A stretch of DNA of 53,922 nucleotides from Rhodococcus marinonascens NBRC 14363 (GTDB lineage Bacteria; Actinomycetota; Actinomycetes; Mycobacteriales; Mycobacteriaceae): positions 1 to 53,922 of the forward strand of contig NZ_BCXB01000029.1 in the NCBI RefSeq assembly GCF_001894885.1, in the 5' to 3' direction. The translations under genes and the position numbers were made by a program. This document shows positions 1 through 8,887 of this stretch, piece after piece. A model generated the notes under the pieces. The model was not told the origin of the DNA, searched no databases, and saw nothing but the letters and a program-made list of their open reading frames with translations. Numbering within the stretch: position 1 is the first letter of the stretch; each line of letters starts with the position of its first letter.

Positions 1-507
1 GATGGCGGCGAGCGCGAAGACCCGCATTTCGCGGTGTGTTCGATGTTCATAGACGCCGTACACGCGCGCGATGTGCTCGAACGACTGGTAGATGCGTGCG
101 CGCTCCGGTTCCGCGAGGAGGGTGGCGGTGACCGGGATCTTCACTCCGCCGATGGTGACGACGGCATGCGGATCGGCGAGGAGATTCCCCGTCCACGCGG
201 GGTGCTGCTCCTGACCGAAGTTGCTGCCTACAACGAAGATCTGCTTGCCCTCGCGGTGGAATAGCAACGGCGTGGTCCGCGGCGCGCCTGACTTCCGTCC
301 CGTGGTGGTAAGCAGCACGACGGGAGCAGCGATGGGGCCGAGAATCGTGAAACGGCCGTTGGTGCGCTCGAGCAGACGGCGGTCCACCGGGGTGAGTGAC
401 CTGATCACCCACGAGCCGAGGCTGGTGGAGGCGAATGCCGTCAGGGGTTCGCGGAGGATGCTGTTCTCGCTGCCCCAACGGGAATCGGGAAAGGGTGAGT
501 CGACCAT
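1..507 (-). CDS. Nitroreductase-family deazaflavin-dependent oxidoreductase (C-terminus beyond window)
   Basis: Reading the minus strand from the ATG at 507 gives an open frame of 169 codons that runs off the left edge, so the C-terminus is missing. The protein begins MVDSPFPDSRWGSENS and contains GPIAAPVVLLTTTGRKSG, then RTTPLLFHREG and FVVGSNFGQEQHPAWTGNL. This pattern is typical of the DUF385 / Ddn-like family, small split-barrel proteins that bind the deazaflavin F420 and reduce quinones or other substrates. The family is expanded in mycobacteria and rhodococci. The gene is divergent from pta, with about 70 bp between the starts. The family call is from motif recognition; the substrate is unknown. 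Confidence 0.82.
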   Translation of the reverse strand, partial: MVDSPFPDSRWGSENSILREPLTAFASTSLGSWVIRSLTPVDRRLLERTNGRFTILGPIAAPVVLLTTTGRKSGAPRTTPLLFHREGKQIFVVGSNFGQEQHPAWTGNLLADPHAVVTIGGVKIPVTATLLAEPERARIYQSFEHIARVYGVYEHRTHREMRVFALAAI

Positions 508-575
508 GACCTATCACACCGCCCTGCTCAGCCGGTGTCAATCACGCCGCATATTTCGCCGGATACGCTAGGGCC

Positions 576-2690
576 ATGGCTCCGTCCGCGACACCCCTAC
601 CAGTGAATCCGCCGCCACGTCCCCAACCCACGAGCATCTACATCGCCGCGCCTGAGGGGGATACCGGCAAGTCCACCATGGCTCTGGGGATCCTGCACAT
701 GCTCTGCGCTTCGGCGGCGCGGGTAGGGGTCTTCCGTCCCATCGCCCGATCGACCGAGAAGACCGACTACATCCTCGAACTGCTGCTCGAGCACACTACT
801 GTGGACATCAGCTACGAAGAATCTCTGGGCGTCACCTACGAGGACGTCCACGCCGACCCCACGGGCGCACTCAGTGAGATCGTCGCCCGATATCACCAGG
901 TTGCGGAGCAATGCGATGCCGTCGTCGTGGTCGGCAGCGACTACAGCGACGTGGCAAGCCCGAGCGAGCTCGGCTACAACGCTAGGATCGCCGTCAACCT
1001 TGGCGCGCCGGTTTTGCTGGCGTTGCGGGGCGCGCGACGCACCCCCGATGAGGTCGCCCAGCTCGCGAAGCTCTGCAGCGGCGAATTGGCTGTCCACCAT
1101 GCACACCTGCTGGCCGTGGTTGCCAATCGATGCGACCCCGGCGACCTCGACGCTGTTGCCGCCGCGCTGTCCCACACCGGGGTACCGGCATGGAGCCTGC
1201 CCGAGATCCCTCTGCTGGTTGCGCCGACGATGGCGGAGCTCCTCGACGCGCTCGGCGGCACGCTGTTCAGCGGCGACCCCGAATTGCTCCACCGCGAGGC
1301 GCTGGGAGTCATGGTGGGCGGCATAACGGCCGAGCACATCCTCGAGCGGCTGACGGAGGGGGTGGCGGTGATCGTTCCCGCGGACCGCTCCGACGTCCTC
1401 CTGGCGATGGTCAACGCGCATGAGGCCGAAGGGTTTCCGTCTCTCGCCGGCATCATCATGAACGGCGGCTTGTCTCCGCATCCGGCCATCACCAACCTCT
1501 TGGCGGGACTCGAGCCAAGATTGCCGATAATCACGACGGCGCTGGGCACGTTCGACGCGGCGAGCATTGCCGCGCAGACACGCGGCCGGGTGGCGGTCGG
1601 CTCGCAGCGTAAGGTCGACACCGCCCTCGGCCTCATGGAACAGCGGGTGGACGCGCCGACATTGCTCGGGCGATTGAAGCTGCCGATCCCGTCGGTGGTG
1701 ACCCCACAGATGTTCGAGTACAAGCTGATCGACAGGGCTCGCGCACAGCGAAAGCACATCGTCCTCCCCGAGGGCGACGACGACCGCATCCTCCGGGCTG
1801 CGGGCAGGCTGTTGCAGCGGAAGGTAGCGCAGCTCACGATCCTGGGTGATGAGATTGAGGTGCGGCTCCGTGCGGCGGAACTCGGCGTCGATCTCGGTGA
1901 CGCGCAGGTTCTCGACCCCCGGACATCTGAGCACGCTGGGCAGTTTGCGGCAGAATACGCGCGGCTCCGCGCGCACAAGGGCATGACCGTCGAACGCGCC
2001 CGAGAAGTAATGACAGATATTTCGTACTTCGGAACCATGATGGTGCACTTGGGAATCGCGGACGGCATGGTGTCCGGTGCCGCGCACACGACGGCGCACA
2101 CCATCCGGCCGTCGCTCGAGATCATCAAGACGACGCCAGGTGTGTCCACGGTGTCGAGCGTGTTTCTGATGTGCCTGTCCGACCGGGTTCTCGTCTACGG
2201 CGATTGTGCGGTGGTGCCCGACCCGACCGCCGGGCAGTTGGCCGACATTGCAATCTCCTCGGCCCAGACGTCAGCGCAGTTCGGCATCGAACCCCGCATC
2301 GCAATGCTGTCATATTCCACCGGCGATTCAGGTTCCGGTGCGGATGTCGACAAGGTGCGGTCGGCTACTGCCCTCGTCCGCGAACGTCGCCCGGACTTGT
2401 TGGTGGATGGTCCTATTCAATACGACGCAGCCATCGAGCAGAGTGTCGCGGACAAGAAGATGCCGGGCTCGCAGGTGGCGGGAAAGGCGACCGTCTTCAT
2501 CTTCCCTGACCTCAACACCGGCAACAGTACGTACAAAGCGGTGCAGCGTAGCGCCGGCGCCGTCGCGGTGGGCCCGGTGTTGCAGGGGCTCGGCAAACCC
2601 GTCAACGACCTGTCACGAGGGGCATTGGTCGAGGACATCGTCAACACCGTGGCGATCACGGCGATTCAGGCGCAGGGAGCGGAGAAGTGA
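576..2690 (+). CDS. pta: Phosphate acetyltransferase, long form
   Basis: Interconverts acetyl-CoA and acetyl phosphate in the cytoplasm; with AckA it links acetyl-CoA to acetate and ATP. The 704-residue protein is the long, three-part form. It has an N-terminal P-loop domain of the CobB/BioD type ([12 protein letters not shown] at about 25-36), a central DRTGG-type regulatory region at about 220-330, and a C-terminal PTA_PTB catalytic domain from about 380. The catalytic domain contains [31 protein letters not shown] and [10 protein letters not shown]. The stop codon overlaps the ackA GTG start by 4 bp, so the two are translationally coupled. Same order as Rv0408-Rv0409 of M. tuberculosis. 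Confidence 0.96.
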   Translation: MAPSATPLPVNPPPRPQPTSIYIAAPEGDTGKSTMALGILHMLCASAARVGVFRPIARSTEKTDYILELLLEHTTVDISYEESLGVTYEDVHADPTGALSEIVARYHQVAEQCDAVVVVGSDYSDVASPSELGYNARIAVNLGAPVLLALRGARRTPDEVAQLAKLCSGELAVHHAHLLAVVANRCDPGDLDAVAAALSHTGVPAWSLPEIPLLVAPTMAELLDALGGTLFSGDPELLHREALGVMVGGITAEHILERLTEGVAVIVPADRSDVLLAMVNAHEAEGFPSLAGIIMNGGLSPHPAITNLLAGLEPRLPIITTALGTFDAASIAAQTRGRVAVGSQRKVDTALGLMEQRVDAPTLLGRLKLPIPSVVTPQMFEYKLIDRARAQRKHIVLPEGDDDRILRAAGRLLQRKVAQLTILGDEIEVRLRAAELGVDLGDAQVLDPRTSEHAGQFAAEYARLRAHKGMTVERAREVMTDISYFGTMMVHLGIADGMVSGAAHTTAHTIRPSLEIIKTTPGVSTVSSVFLMCLSDRVLVYGDCAVVPDPTAGQLADIAISSAQTSAQFGIEPRIAMLSYSTGDSGSGADVDKVRSATALVRERRPDLLVDGPIQYDAAIEQSVADKKMPGSQVAGKATVFIFPDLNTGNSTYKAVQRSAGAVAVGPVLQGLGKPVNDLSRGALVEDIVNTVAITAIQAQGAEK

Positions 2691-3892
2691 GCGAAGGCAC
2701 CGCAGGTTCGGTACTGGTCCTCAACTCAGGTTCGTCCTCGATCAAGTTCCAGTTGATCCATCCGGAGACGGGCGAGTCGTCGGCTTCCGGTCTCATCGAA
2801 CGAATCGGCGAACCGGACGGTCGCATCGTGTACCGCCATTGCGGTGGCGTGGAGGAACGGAAGGTAGCCATTCCCGACCACCGCGTCGGACTGACGATGG
2901 CGGCGGACATCGTCGCCGAGGTCGGCCGTCCGTTGAGCGAAGTGGGCATCCTCGCCGTCGGACACCGCCTCGTCCACGGCGGCGATGTGTTCTACGAACC
3001 CACGGTCATTGATGACGAAGTGGTGCAATCTATTTCAAACTTGTCTTCCCTCGCACCGCTCCACAACCCTGCCAATGTGATCGGTATCGAGGTGGCGCGG
3101 GCGGCGCTGCCCGACATCCCGCACGTTGGTGTGTTCGACACCGCGTTCTTCCATACTCTCCCCGCCGAAGCAGCCACCTATGCCATCGATCGGGAGGTGG
3201 CGAAGGAACACGGCATCCGGCGGTACGGCTTCCACGGCACCTCGCATCAGTTCGTGTCGGCCCGGGCGGCAGAATTCCTCGGCAAAGACCTCTCGGAACT
3301 GAACCAGATCGTGCTGCACCTGGGCAACGGCGCCTCGGCATCCGCGATCCGCGGTGGTCGGGCGATCGACACGAGCATGGGCCTCACACCGCTGGAGGGA
3401 CTTGTCATGGGTACGAGGTGCGGCGACATCGATCCCGGGGTCGTACTGCACCTCCACCGGAGCGCCGGAATGGGGATCGGTCAGATCGACGACCTCCTGA
3501 ACCGGCATTCCGGCCTGAAGGGTTTGTCGGGAGTCAACGACTTTCGGGCGCTGCTGACGCTCGTCGGTGAGGGGGACGAGCGCGCCGCGCTGGCCTACGA
3601 CGTGTACATTCACCGCCTACGCAAGTACATCGGTGCCTATCTCGTCGAACTGGGCGGCGTCGACGTGATCACGTTCACCGCGGGAGTAGGCGAGAACAAC
3701 GCAGATGTACGGCGCGACAGTCTGGCTGGGCTGGGGCGCCTCGGCATCGTCGTAGACGACGAGCGCAACTGCGCGGATTCTCATGCGCCCCGGCGTATCT
3801 CGGCGGACAACTCCGGGGTCCAGGTGCTGGTTGTGCCTACCGACGAGGAATTGGCGATTGCCCGAGCCGCAGCTGAGTTGGTCGGGGGCTGA
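2687..3892 (+). CDS. ackA: Acetate kinase
   Basis: Transfers phosphate between acetyl phosphate and ADP to give acetate and ATP. The 401 residues carry all the expected ASKHA-fold signatures: [15 protein letters not shown] at the N-terminus, [46 protein letters not shown] and FTAGVGENN. The length is normal for the family. Translation starts at a GTG inside the pta stop codon. The last 15 codons (ending [14 protein letters not shown]) recur, diverged, at 10225-10269 on the far side of the island that follows. This 3' end may therefore have been supplied by the inserted DNA, but the enzyme looks intact. Confidence 0.96.
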   Translation: MSEGTAGSVLVLNSGSSSIKFQLIHPETGESSASGLIERIGEPDGRIVYRHCGGVEERKVAIPDHRVGLTMAADIVAEVGRPLSEVGILAVGHRLVHGGDVFYEPTVIDDEVVQSISNLSSLAPLHNPANVIGIEVARAALPDIPHVGVFDTAFFHTLPAEAATYAIDREVAKEHGIRRYGFHGTSHQFVSARAAEFLGKDLSELNQIVLHLGNGASASAIRGGRAIDTSMGLTPLEGLVMGTRCGDIDPGVVLHLHRSAGMGIGQIDDLLNRHSGLKGLSGVNDFRALLTLVGEGDERAALAYDVYIHRLRKYIGAYLVELGGVDVITFTAGVGENNADVRRDSLAGLGRLGIVVDDERNCADSHAPRRISADNSGVQVLVVPTDEELAIARAAAELVGG

Positions 3893-4051
3893 GCTGGGCG
3901 GCGGCGGGGTTGGTTGGGGCCCGGACAGTTGAGCCCGGCGATGCGGGACGCCCTCGATCCGGACGATCAGCGCGAGATCATCCGCACCTCGATAACCGTG
4001 ACGACCAACCGGGTGAAAGAAGCCGGCCCATATCGAGATCGAGTGGTGTGT

Positions 4052-4534
4052 CTACTGATTGAGAGCCTGTACGCCCAACTCGCTCGCGATCAGATGCAGC
4101 TGATTCACGGCGGCCGAAACGTCCGGTCGCAGCGGTTGCCGTTTCGCGCACTGCAGTAGCTCGGCGGAGACATTCAGTAGACGAGCGACCTGTTTCGACT
4201 CAACTGTGACGTGCTGCCCGCTGCGATGGCTGCCAGGTTCTTCTATCACGGGTAGCGGTGCGGCGCCGTCCACCAGCACGCTTCGCGCGGAACCGACGCG
4301 CCACAGCAGAGCGCGGTCCAGGCTGGCCAGCGTACGATCCTGCGGCCGGTCCGGGATGTTGCCGATCTCATACTGTCGCAACGTTTCCGGAGAAGGTCCA
4401 CCAAGCTCGGTCAGCTTCTCCTGCGACAGCGAAAGTTCCTCGCGGCGCCGACATATCAGGTCTCCCAGCGCCTTCTTCTGGTCAGCGGCTGGCGCGGATG
4501 ATGGCAGCCGGTCGACCTTGTGGTCTATGTCCAT
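4052..4534 (-). CDS. XRE-family helix-turn-helix regulator (phage-repressor-like)
   Basis: From the ATG at 4534 the product is about 160 residues. Residues 20-75 form a Cro/C1-type helix-turn-helix: LGDLICRRREELSLSQEKLT, then GGPSPETLRQYEIGNIPDRP. The rest (GSARSVLVDG, later SKQVARLLNVSAELLQCAK) could include a second short helical motif. It diverges from the 4874 gene across 340 bp containing an inverted repeat at 4682-4696, the classic layout of a repressor beside an early promoter. The frame stays open upstream to a TTG at 4621, but that start lacks a ribosome site, and the 4534 site is itself weak. Role as lysogeny or lysis repressor is inferred from context. Confidence 0.72.
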   Translation of the reverse strand: MDIDHKVDRLPSSAPAADQKKALGDLICRRREELSLSQEKLTELGGPSPETLRQYEIGNIPDRPQDRTLASLDRALLWRVGSARSVLVDGAAPLPVIEEPGSHRSGQHVTVESKQVARLLNVSAELLQCAKRQPLRPDVSAAVNQLHLIASELGVQALNQ

Positions 4535-4873
4535 CAGTTCTATTTGCTCGCTTTCTTCCCGACTTGGTCTGTGGCCGAACGGCTGATGTACTCCCTGGCT
4601 GGCTGGTTTGTTTCGCCCCAAACATTTTGCCCCCCGAGTTTGTTTTTGGGAAGAGGTTTCGCCAGGTTTAGGTCAGAAAATCCGCACATAGTGCGGTGAC
4701 CTGCAGATGGAGAGTCAATTGCGGTTGTAATCATCCCGTAATCCTGTAACCCTTTACCCCAAGATTTGGGAGGCGCACAGTGTGTAGACAAGGTGATTCG
4801 GATCACACCAGCAACATCAGTAACAGGAGAACCACACAGAAGCAGCTGCGAGAACAGGATTAGGGATGGAACG
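4535..4873. promoter_or_regulatory. Divergent control region of the island, with inverted repeat at 4682-4696
   Basis: This stretch between the repressor and the 220-residue gene has no convincing gene. It contains a perfect inverted repeat of six bases with a three-base loop (CCGCAC-ATA-GTGCGG, 4682-4696), a plausible operator for the adjacent repressor. The bases around 4718-4750 are AT-richer than the surroundings and may hold the rightward promoter, but no clear -35/-10 pair can be assigned by eye. Operator function is inference. Confidence 0.3.
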
Positions 4874-5536
4874 ATGAACACTTCAGCGACATTCAAAGTC
4901 CCGACCACGAAGAACCAGCTCGTGACGCAGGGCAACCAGATCGGCCGCGCCATCGAGAAGGGCCAGTGGTCCCGGGCCGCGATGGTCTACGCATGGTGTG
5001 CGCCTGGCCGTAACCAGCACGTACTGATCTGCTCGTCCGCTAACGGACAGGCGCCTCGACTCACCTTCTCAGAATTCGCAGCCCTCCGAATCTTCGGACT
5101 CCGCAAGCGCCAAACGGTATCGCAGTACTGGCATGCATGGGAATCGGCCCGTGTGGACGGCGTAGTGAACGGCGGCATCCTGGCCGGTGAGGAAGTATCC
5201 CTGCCCGAGGAGGACGAGGCAGACTGGCAGACGTACTACGACAGCGGTGCCAAGGCTGCCGCCCAACCGAGTTCCGAACAGGTGGCAGCCGGCGAAATCC
5301 CGGAACCGGAAAACGCCGAGGAAACCACCGAACTCGAGCAGGAACCCGAACCGGCCAACCCGTTCCTCGCCGCACTCGGTGACTTGTACCGCACCGCTAA
5401 GGACATCGAGAAGCTTTCTGGTGCCGTCGCCGACATGACGTTGAACGAAAACGATGCTGTCAAGCTGGTCTGCGATATTCAGGCCTTGATCGATGCACTC
5501 AGCTTGCTACGAAGTGGCATCGCGTCCATCCGATAA
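4874..5536 (+). CDS. Hypothetical protein, possible DNA-binding, first gene of island rightward operon
   Basis: From the ATG at 4874 this gives 220 residues of no family I recognise. Residues 50-85 (RLTFSEFAALRIFGLRKRQT followed by VSQYWHAWESA) have the helix-rich, basic look of a helix-turn-helix. Residues 100-155 are acidic and proline-rich (EEDEADW, PEPENAEETTELEQEPEP), a likely disordered linker. The C-terminus is a helical segment (FLAALGDLYRTAKDIEKL). The frame extends upstream to 4766, but the 4874 ATG is preferred because the composition becomes protein-like only there. It reads away from the repressor, as an early regulator of a phage-like element would. Function unknown. Confidence 0.7.
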   Translation: MNTSATFKVPTTKNQLVTQGNQIGRAIEKGQWSRAAMVYAWCAPGRNQHVLICSSANGQAPRLTFSEFAALRIFGLRKRQTVSQYWHAWESARVDGVVNGGILAGEEVSLPEEDEADWQTYYDSGAKAAAQPSSEQVAAGEIPEPENAEETTELEQEPEPANPFLAALGDLYRTAKDIEKLSGAVADMTLNENDAVKLVCDIQALIDALSLLRSGIASIR

Positions 5537-5591
5537 AACGCGGCGCACCCTTCCCGCCGATCCGAGGGGAAAGGCCGTTACGGACCCCAGG

Positions 5592-5768
5592 ATGCCGAGA
5601 GAAAGCGAGAAGCGTGTGAGCAAGAGGTCTAGGAACCTCCCCGATGAATTGATAGACCATTTGATACGGCGTAACAGCCGATCATTCGAGAAAGTACGGG
5701 CACACCATGGCAAACCCGTTCACGGCCACGACGCAGCCGGACCCCGGAACAGACGCAACGTTGTATGA
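5592..5768 (+). CDS. Possible small basic protein
   Basis: A 58-residue frame from an ATG at 5592. The first 35 residues (including NLPDELIDHLIRRNSRSFEK) look protein-like and basic. The end overlaps the next gene by about 60 bp in another frame, which counts against it. It could be a small regulator of the island or a chance frame. No family recognised. Confidence 0.28.
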   Translation: MPRESEKRVSKRSRNLPDELIDHLIRRNSRSFEKVRAHHGKPVHGHDAAGPRNRRNVV

Positions 5769-5952
5769 ATTCGGCATCGTCGGAATTCGAATAGGCAACC
5801 AGCTGATGGATTTGCCGGTCAGCATGACGCACAACACCACGCTCGGCATTCAGACACACCTCGGACCGCTCGCATTGGAAAGTCAAGACGTTCGCACACT
5901 TGCATGCATTCTCGATGAGATCGTCGAGAGGTTGGACTGGGCCGAAAATTGA
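5707..5952 (+). CDS. Hypothetical protein, island
   Basis: 81 residues from the ATG at 5707, beginning MANPFTATTQPDPGTDATLY. It has no membrane segment or signal peptide. The middle alternates hydrophobic and polar residues (EFGIVGIRIGNQLMDLPV), suggesting beta strands, and the C-terminus is an acidic helix (LACILDEIVERLDWAEN). The next gene starts 11 bp after its stop, with the ribosome site overlapping the stop, so the two are probably co-transcribed. Family and function unknown. Confidence 0.62.
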   Translation: MANPFTATTQPDPGTDATLYEFGIVGIRIGNQLMDLPVSMTHNTTLGIQTHLGPLALESQDVRTLACILDEIVERLDWAEN

Positions 5953-5963
5953 AGGAGCACTCC

Positions 5964-6383
5964 ATGACCTTCCACGAGAGCCGCAGCACCTACAACACCA
6001 GATCCTGCACCTGTGGTAAGGACCACGACAGACTCGAACACATCACTGCTGCAGTGCTTTTCTGCGCGGGACAGGACTTCGTCGAAAAGGGCATCTACTA
6101 CCAGCCGATCGAACTGGGTGACGCGGTGGCCGAAGCGGCAACCCGGGTGGGCTGGCGATACAGTCCGGCCAGGATCACGTCCGACCTGAACGAGAAGTAC
6201 CGCGATTGTCCGCGCGGACTGGTCCACAGCACTCTGCAATCCATTGTTTCTGCCGCTCTTTCCGCAGCGTTCGAGGAAGCCCGCGACGACGGCGAGGTCA
6301 CGAACGACGTGGTCGCACTCATGGTGGCCAAGGCGGCAGCCGAATCCGGGTGGTTCAAGACCGGATCACCCAATTCGAACTAG
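5964..6383 (+). CDS. Hypothetical protein, island
   Basis: From the ATG at 5964, preceded by AAGGAG about eight bases upstream, this gives 139 residues. An upstream in-frame TTG at 5949 overlaps the previous stop and is less likely. Near the N-terminus is SCTCGKDHDRLEH, a Cys-x-Cys plus His cluster that could bind metal, followed by helices (AAVLFCAGQDFVEKGIYYQP; DAVAEAATRVGW). The C-terminal half is mainly helical. No family recognised. Operon context links it to the downstream lysis genes. Confidence 0.65.
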   Translation: MTFHESRSTYNTRSCTCGKDHDRLEHITAAVLFCAGQDFVEKGIYYQPIELGDAVAEAATRVGWRYSPARITSDLNEKYRDCPRGLVHSTLQSIVSAALSAAFEEARDDGEVTNDVVALMVAKAAAESGWFKTGSPNSN

Positions 6384-6447
6384 ACCGGAATGCGCAGTGC
6401 TCCAACGTTGGGTGGGCCGGTGATCAAGGCCAGCATACAAGGGATGC

Positions 6448-6747
6448 GTGTCAAATCGCGACGCAGTGGGCGGTGGTGGCCGGTCGAGACCAGTGCATAT
6501 CACAGGAGATGACGACGATACGTGCACAGAGCTTCAAGCGGCACAGGTCTCGAAACATATCGCGGGCCAACGTAGAGGCCCCGGGCGGTCGGAGGCAGAG
6601 AACCTGGCAGTGCGACTGCTGCGCCGGTCATACAACCTATTGACAGGAATTTCTCGGAACTGGATCGAAGTATTCACCAGCGCAGAGGATTACATCGGAC
6701 TGGGCCCGGTAGGTATCTGGCCCGTATTGGGGGAGGCAGAGCAATGA
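6448..6747 (+). CDS. Possible small protein coupled to the endolysin gene
   Basis: A 99-codon frame from a GTG at 6448 (or GTG at 6493) whose TGA stop overlaps the endolysin ATG by 4 bp, the usual sign of translational coupling. The region ELQAAQVSKHIAGQRRGP and then ENLAVRLLRRSYNLLTG is protein-like, while the first 20 residues are Gly-rich and unconvincing. Without this frame, 6384-6743 would be an unusually long gap inside an operon. Function unknown. Confidence 0.45.
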   Translation: MSNRDAVGGGGRSRPVHITGDDDDTCTELQAAQVSKHIAGQRRGPGRSEAENLAVRLLRRSYNLLTGISRNWIEVFTSAEDYIGLGPVGIWPVLGEAEQ

Positions 6748-8291
6748 TTGAAGTAGACCAGACCGGCATCTCACCGAACCACAGCAGCCGACACGGCGCG
6801 CGGATCCGGTTGTACGTGTTGCACACCCAGCAGGGCAGGGGAGACGCGTACAGCCTGGCAAGGTACCTGCAGCAGCCGAGCAGCGGGGTAACCTACCACT
6901 ATTCGTGCGATAACTTCACAAACGTAGACGTGGTGGACACCGACCGCGCTTCCTGGTCCGTGCTGGACGCCAACCCCTACACGGTGAATTTTTGTTTTGC
7001 CGGCTCGTTCGCAGAGATGACCCGCAACGAGTGGAGCACAAAGTTCGGCAACGCCATACAGGAGTCGGCGCGGATCTTCGTGCAAGACGGGCGCAAGTAC
7101 GGTTTCGACAACCTGTACACCGTTGATTGGGATCAGATTGCGCGCGGCATGTCCGGTGCTACAGATCATCACGGAATCACGAAGGGCTTGCGGATCGGCA
7201 GCCACACCGACGTGGGCCAAAACTTTCCGTGGGATGTGTTCGCCGCGTGGATAGCCCACTATCGAGGCGACTCGCCACCCGTGGTGGACGTGCCGGTTCC
7301 GAACGCCATCGCGGCGAAGCGAGCCGTATCCGAATGGTTGGGGGACAAGCTGACCGAGGCAATCGAACTGCCCACACCGGACGGTCGCGGCCGCTACGCA
7401 GAGTACGAGCACGGGCACATCTACTGGACCCCGGAGTACGGCGCGCACCCGATCCCGGAAGAACTGTTCATCACGTACACCGCACTCGGCTGGGAGACAG
7501 GCTCGCTCGGCTACCCGGTGGGTGATCACAGCGAGTTGGAGGGTGGCCTGGTGCAGTCTTTCGAACGGGGCACGTTGTACCGGAAGACCGGGAAGTGGGG
7601 TTTCTACGTTGCCGGTCCAATCGGTGAACGGTGGAAGCGTGCCGGGTTCCAGGAAGGTCTTTTAGGCTGGCCTGTTTCCAACCAAATACCGTTCGACTCA
7701 GGTGCATACCAACAGTTCGACGGCGGGCGCATCTACTGGGCACCGGAAGGAACCCTCGCTGTTCTGTCCGCAGAGGGTGACGATGTGCCGCTCAGTGACC
7801 GAGCGCAGTACATTCCGACGGTGCAGGAACGGAAGCTGATGCCGGTGGACGGGATGCGTGGAGGCATAAGTTATTTCGGTGGACCTGACGATCGGAGCAC
7901 GCACGGTCGGAAGATGGGCATCTCGGGTGAACCTGCCGATAACCCTGCAGACCCGTGGTATTGCGCGATGCGATTCGGCTACTGCGAGGTTCAGCCTGAT
8001 CCGGTGAACCGCCTGTGGGTGAAGCCGGTTGCCGGAACGTCGGACTTCGAGCTGAAAGCGTATCTGCCGAATCGTCGGCTGCGGGTAGCAAATCCGGCCA
8101 ATGGGCGCGCTGTGGTGGTTCGCCCGGCGGACTGGGGTCCGGGTGCGTGGGCTGTGCCCTCAGGGCCGAAGTATCGCGTGGTGGACGTGTCGCAGCAAGC
8201 GATGAGGTCTCTTGATGCGGTGACGGATTCCTACGTGGAAGTTGAATGGGTCGATCCGGCAACACCGCTGGGTCCGGAAGAAGGGAACTGA
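6744..8291 (+). CDS. Modular endolysin: N-acetylmuramoyl-L-alanine amidase, LGFP repeats and RlpA-like barrel
   Basis: The 515-residue protein begins with an Amidase_2 domain (about 15-175) that would cut the lactyl-L-Ala bond of peptidoglycan. Candidate zinc and catalytic residues are His27 (YVLHTQQG), His142/143, His154 and Asp156 (GSHTDVGQ). Residues of about 200-350 hold LGFP-type repeats (LGYPVGDHSELEGGLVQSFE; LLGWPVSNQI; YQQFDGGRIYWAP), which bind the cell wall in mycolic-acid bacteria. The C-terminus (about 430-507) resembles a double-psi beta-barrel of RlpA type: RLRVANPANGRAVVVRPAD, GPGA, then RVVDVSQQAMRSL. There is no signal peptide, as expected of a holin-dependent phage lysin. 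It is followed at 4 bp by a holin-like gene. Confidence 0.85.
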   Translation: MIEVDQTGISPNHSSRHGARIRLYVLHTQQGRGDAYSLARYLQQPSSGVTYHYSCDNFTNVDVVDTDRASWSVLDANPYTVNFCFAGSFAEMTRNEWSTKFGNAIQESARIFVQDGRKYGFDNLYTVDWDQIARGMSGATDHHGITKGLRIGSHTDVGQNFPWDVFAAWIAHYRGDSPPVVDVPVPNAIAAKRAVSEWLGDKLTEAIELPTPDGRGRYAEYEHGHIYWTPEYGAHPIPEELFITYTALGWETGSLGYPVGDHSELEGGLVQSFERGTLYRKTGKWGFYVAGPIGERWKRAGFQEGLLGWPVSNQIPFDSGAYQQFDGGRIYWAPEGTLAVLSAEGDDVPLSDRAQYIPTVQERKLMPVDGMRGGISYFGGPDDRSTHGRKMGISGEPADNPADPWYCAMRFGYCEVQPDPVNRLWVKPVAGTSDFELKAYLPNRRLRVANPANGRAVVVRPADWGPGAWAVPSGPKYRVVDVSQQAMRSLDAVTDSYVEVEWVDPATPLGPEEGN

Positions 8292-8294
8292 AAG

Positions 8295-8507
8295 ATGAAC
8301 GTCCTGAAGAACATCCTGAAGAACATCCTTGCCAAGGAGCCGGTCCGGGTCGCCGTGGTGGCGCTGCTGGGTATCCTGCTGGGTGGTCGTGTCGCCACCG
8401 GGAAACTCGATGCGGACATGTCCGATGCGCTGCTGACAATAGCTACCGTTGTGCTCGGTGTCGGCGCGGGTGAGTTGACCCGGGCACGGGTGACGCCGAC
8501 CCCGTGA
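8295..8507 (+). CDS. Holin-like small membrane protein
   Basis: 70 residues from the ATG at 8295, four bases after the endolysin stop. A basic N-terminus (MNVLKNILKNILAKEPVR) precedes a hydrophobic segment VAVVALLGILLGG. A second segment, LLTITVVLGVG-like (ALLTIATVVLGVGAGE), is followed by a basic tail. Two membrane spans, tiny size and position directly after an endolysin fit a holin that would let the lysin reach the wall. No sequence family is assigned; the call rests on topology and context. Confidence 0.68.
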   Translation: MNVLKNILKNILAKEPVRVAVVALLGILLGGRVATGKLDADMSDALLTIATVVLGVGAGELTRARVTPTP

Positions 8508-8532
8508 GCCGTTGCGGCTGGGAGGGACCCGA

Positions 8533-8832
8533 ATGAACTGGGAAGTGCTTCTGTCAGCTGTGCTGCTGCTGGCCACGGGTAGTGTCGGGAGCGTCGCAGT
8601 AAAGGCTCTGGTGACCCGCAAGCGGGTGCGTATCGACGGTGTGGCGGTGTTGTCGGATGCCGCGATCAGGCAAGTGAAACTGGTCAACAAGCGCGTGGAC
8701 GAACTTGAACAGGATGTGATATGTGTGCGTAAATCGCAACGGGAGCATGAGGTGTGGGACAGGGGGGTGCTGACGGAATTGGAACGTCAGGGTATCGAAA
8801 TGGAACCACCACCAGAATTGTTCTGGATCTGA
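8533..8832 (+). CDS. Membrane-anchored coiled-coil protein, second holin or lysis accessory
   Basis: From the ATG at 8533, with GGGAGGGA about five bases upstream, this gives 99 residues. An N-terminal membrane span (WEVLLSAVLLLATGSVGSVA) is followed by a basic stretch and a long charged helix (AIRQVKLVNKRVDELEQDV; VRKSQREHEVWDRGVLTELE). One anchor plus coiled coil is the layout of the second membrane protein in many actinophage lysis cassettes (DUF2746-like). It is the last gene before a strong terminator at 8841. Confidence 0.65.
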   Translation: MNWEVLLSAVLLLATGSVGSVAVKALVTRKRVRIDGVAVLSDAAIRQVKLVNKRVDELEQDVICVRKSQREHEVWDRGVLTELERQGIEMEPPPELFWI

Positions 8833-8840
8833 ACACATTA

Positions 8841-8887
8841 AACCCCCTGCTACTTGGCTGTCCAGCCGGGCCGCAGGGGGTTTTGTT
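8841..8887 (+). terminator. Rho-independent terminator of the lysis operon
   Basis: Arms AACCCCCTGC and GCAGGGGGTT pair perfectly around a loop of about 20 bases that has some internal pairing, followed by TTTTGTTT. It sits nine bases after the last lysis gene, marking the operon end. Confidence 0.85.

Noticed and set aside
597..2149. Long minus-strand frames opposite pta.
   Set aside because: Arg/Ser/His-rich shadow sequence without motifs; pta is fully accounted for on the plus strand.
3914..4159. An 81-codon plus-strand frame right after ackA.
   Set aside because: It runs antisense over the end of the XRE regulator gene and has no ribosome site; the first half is slightly protein-like but not enough for a call.
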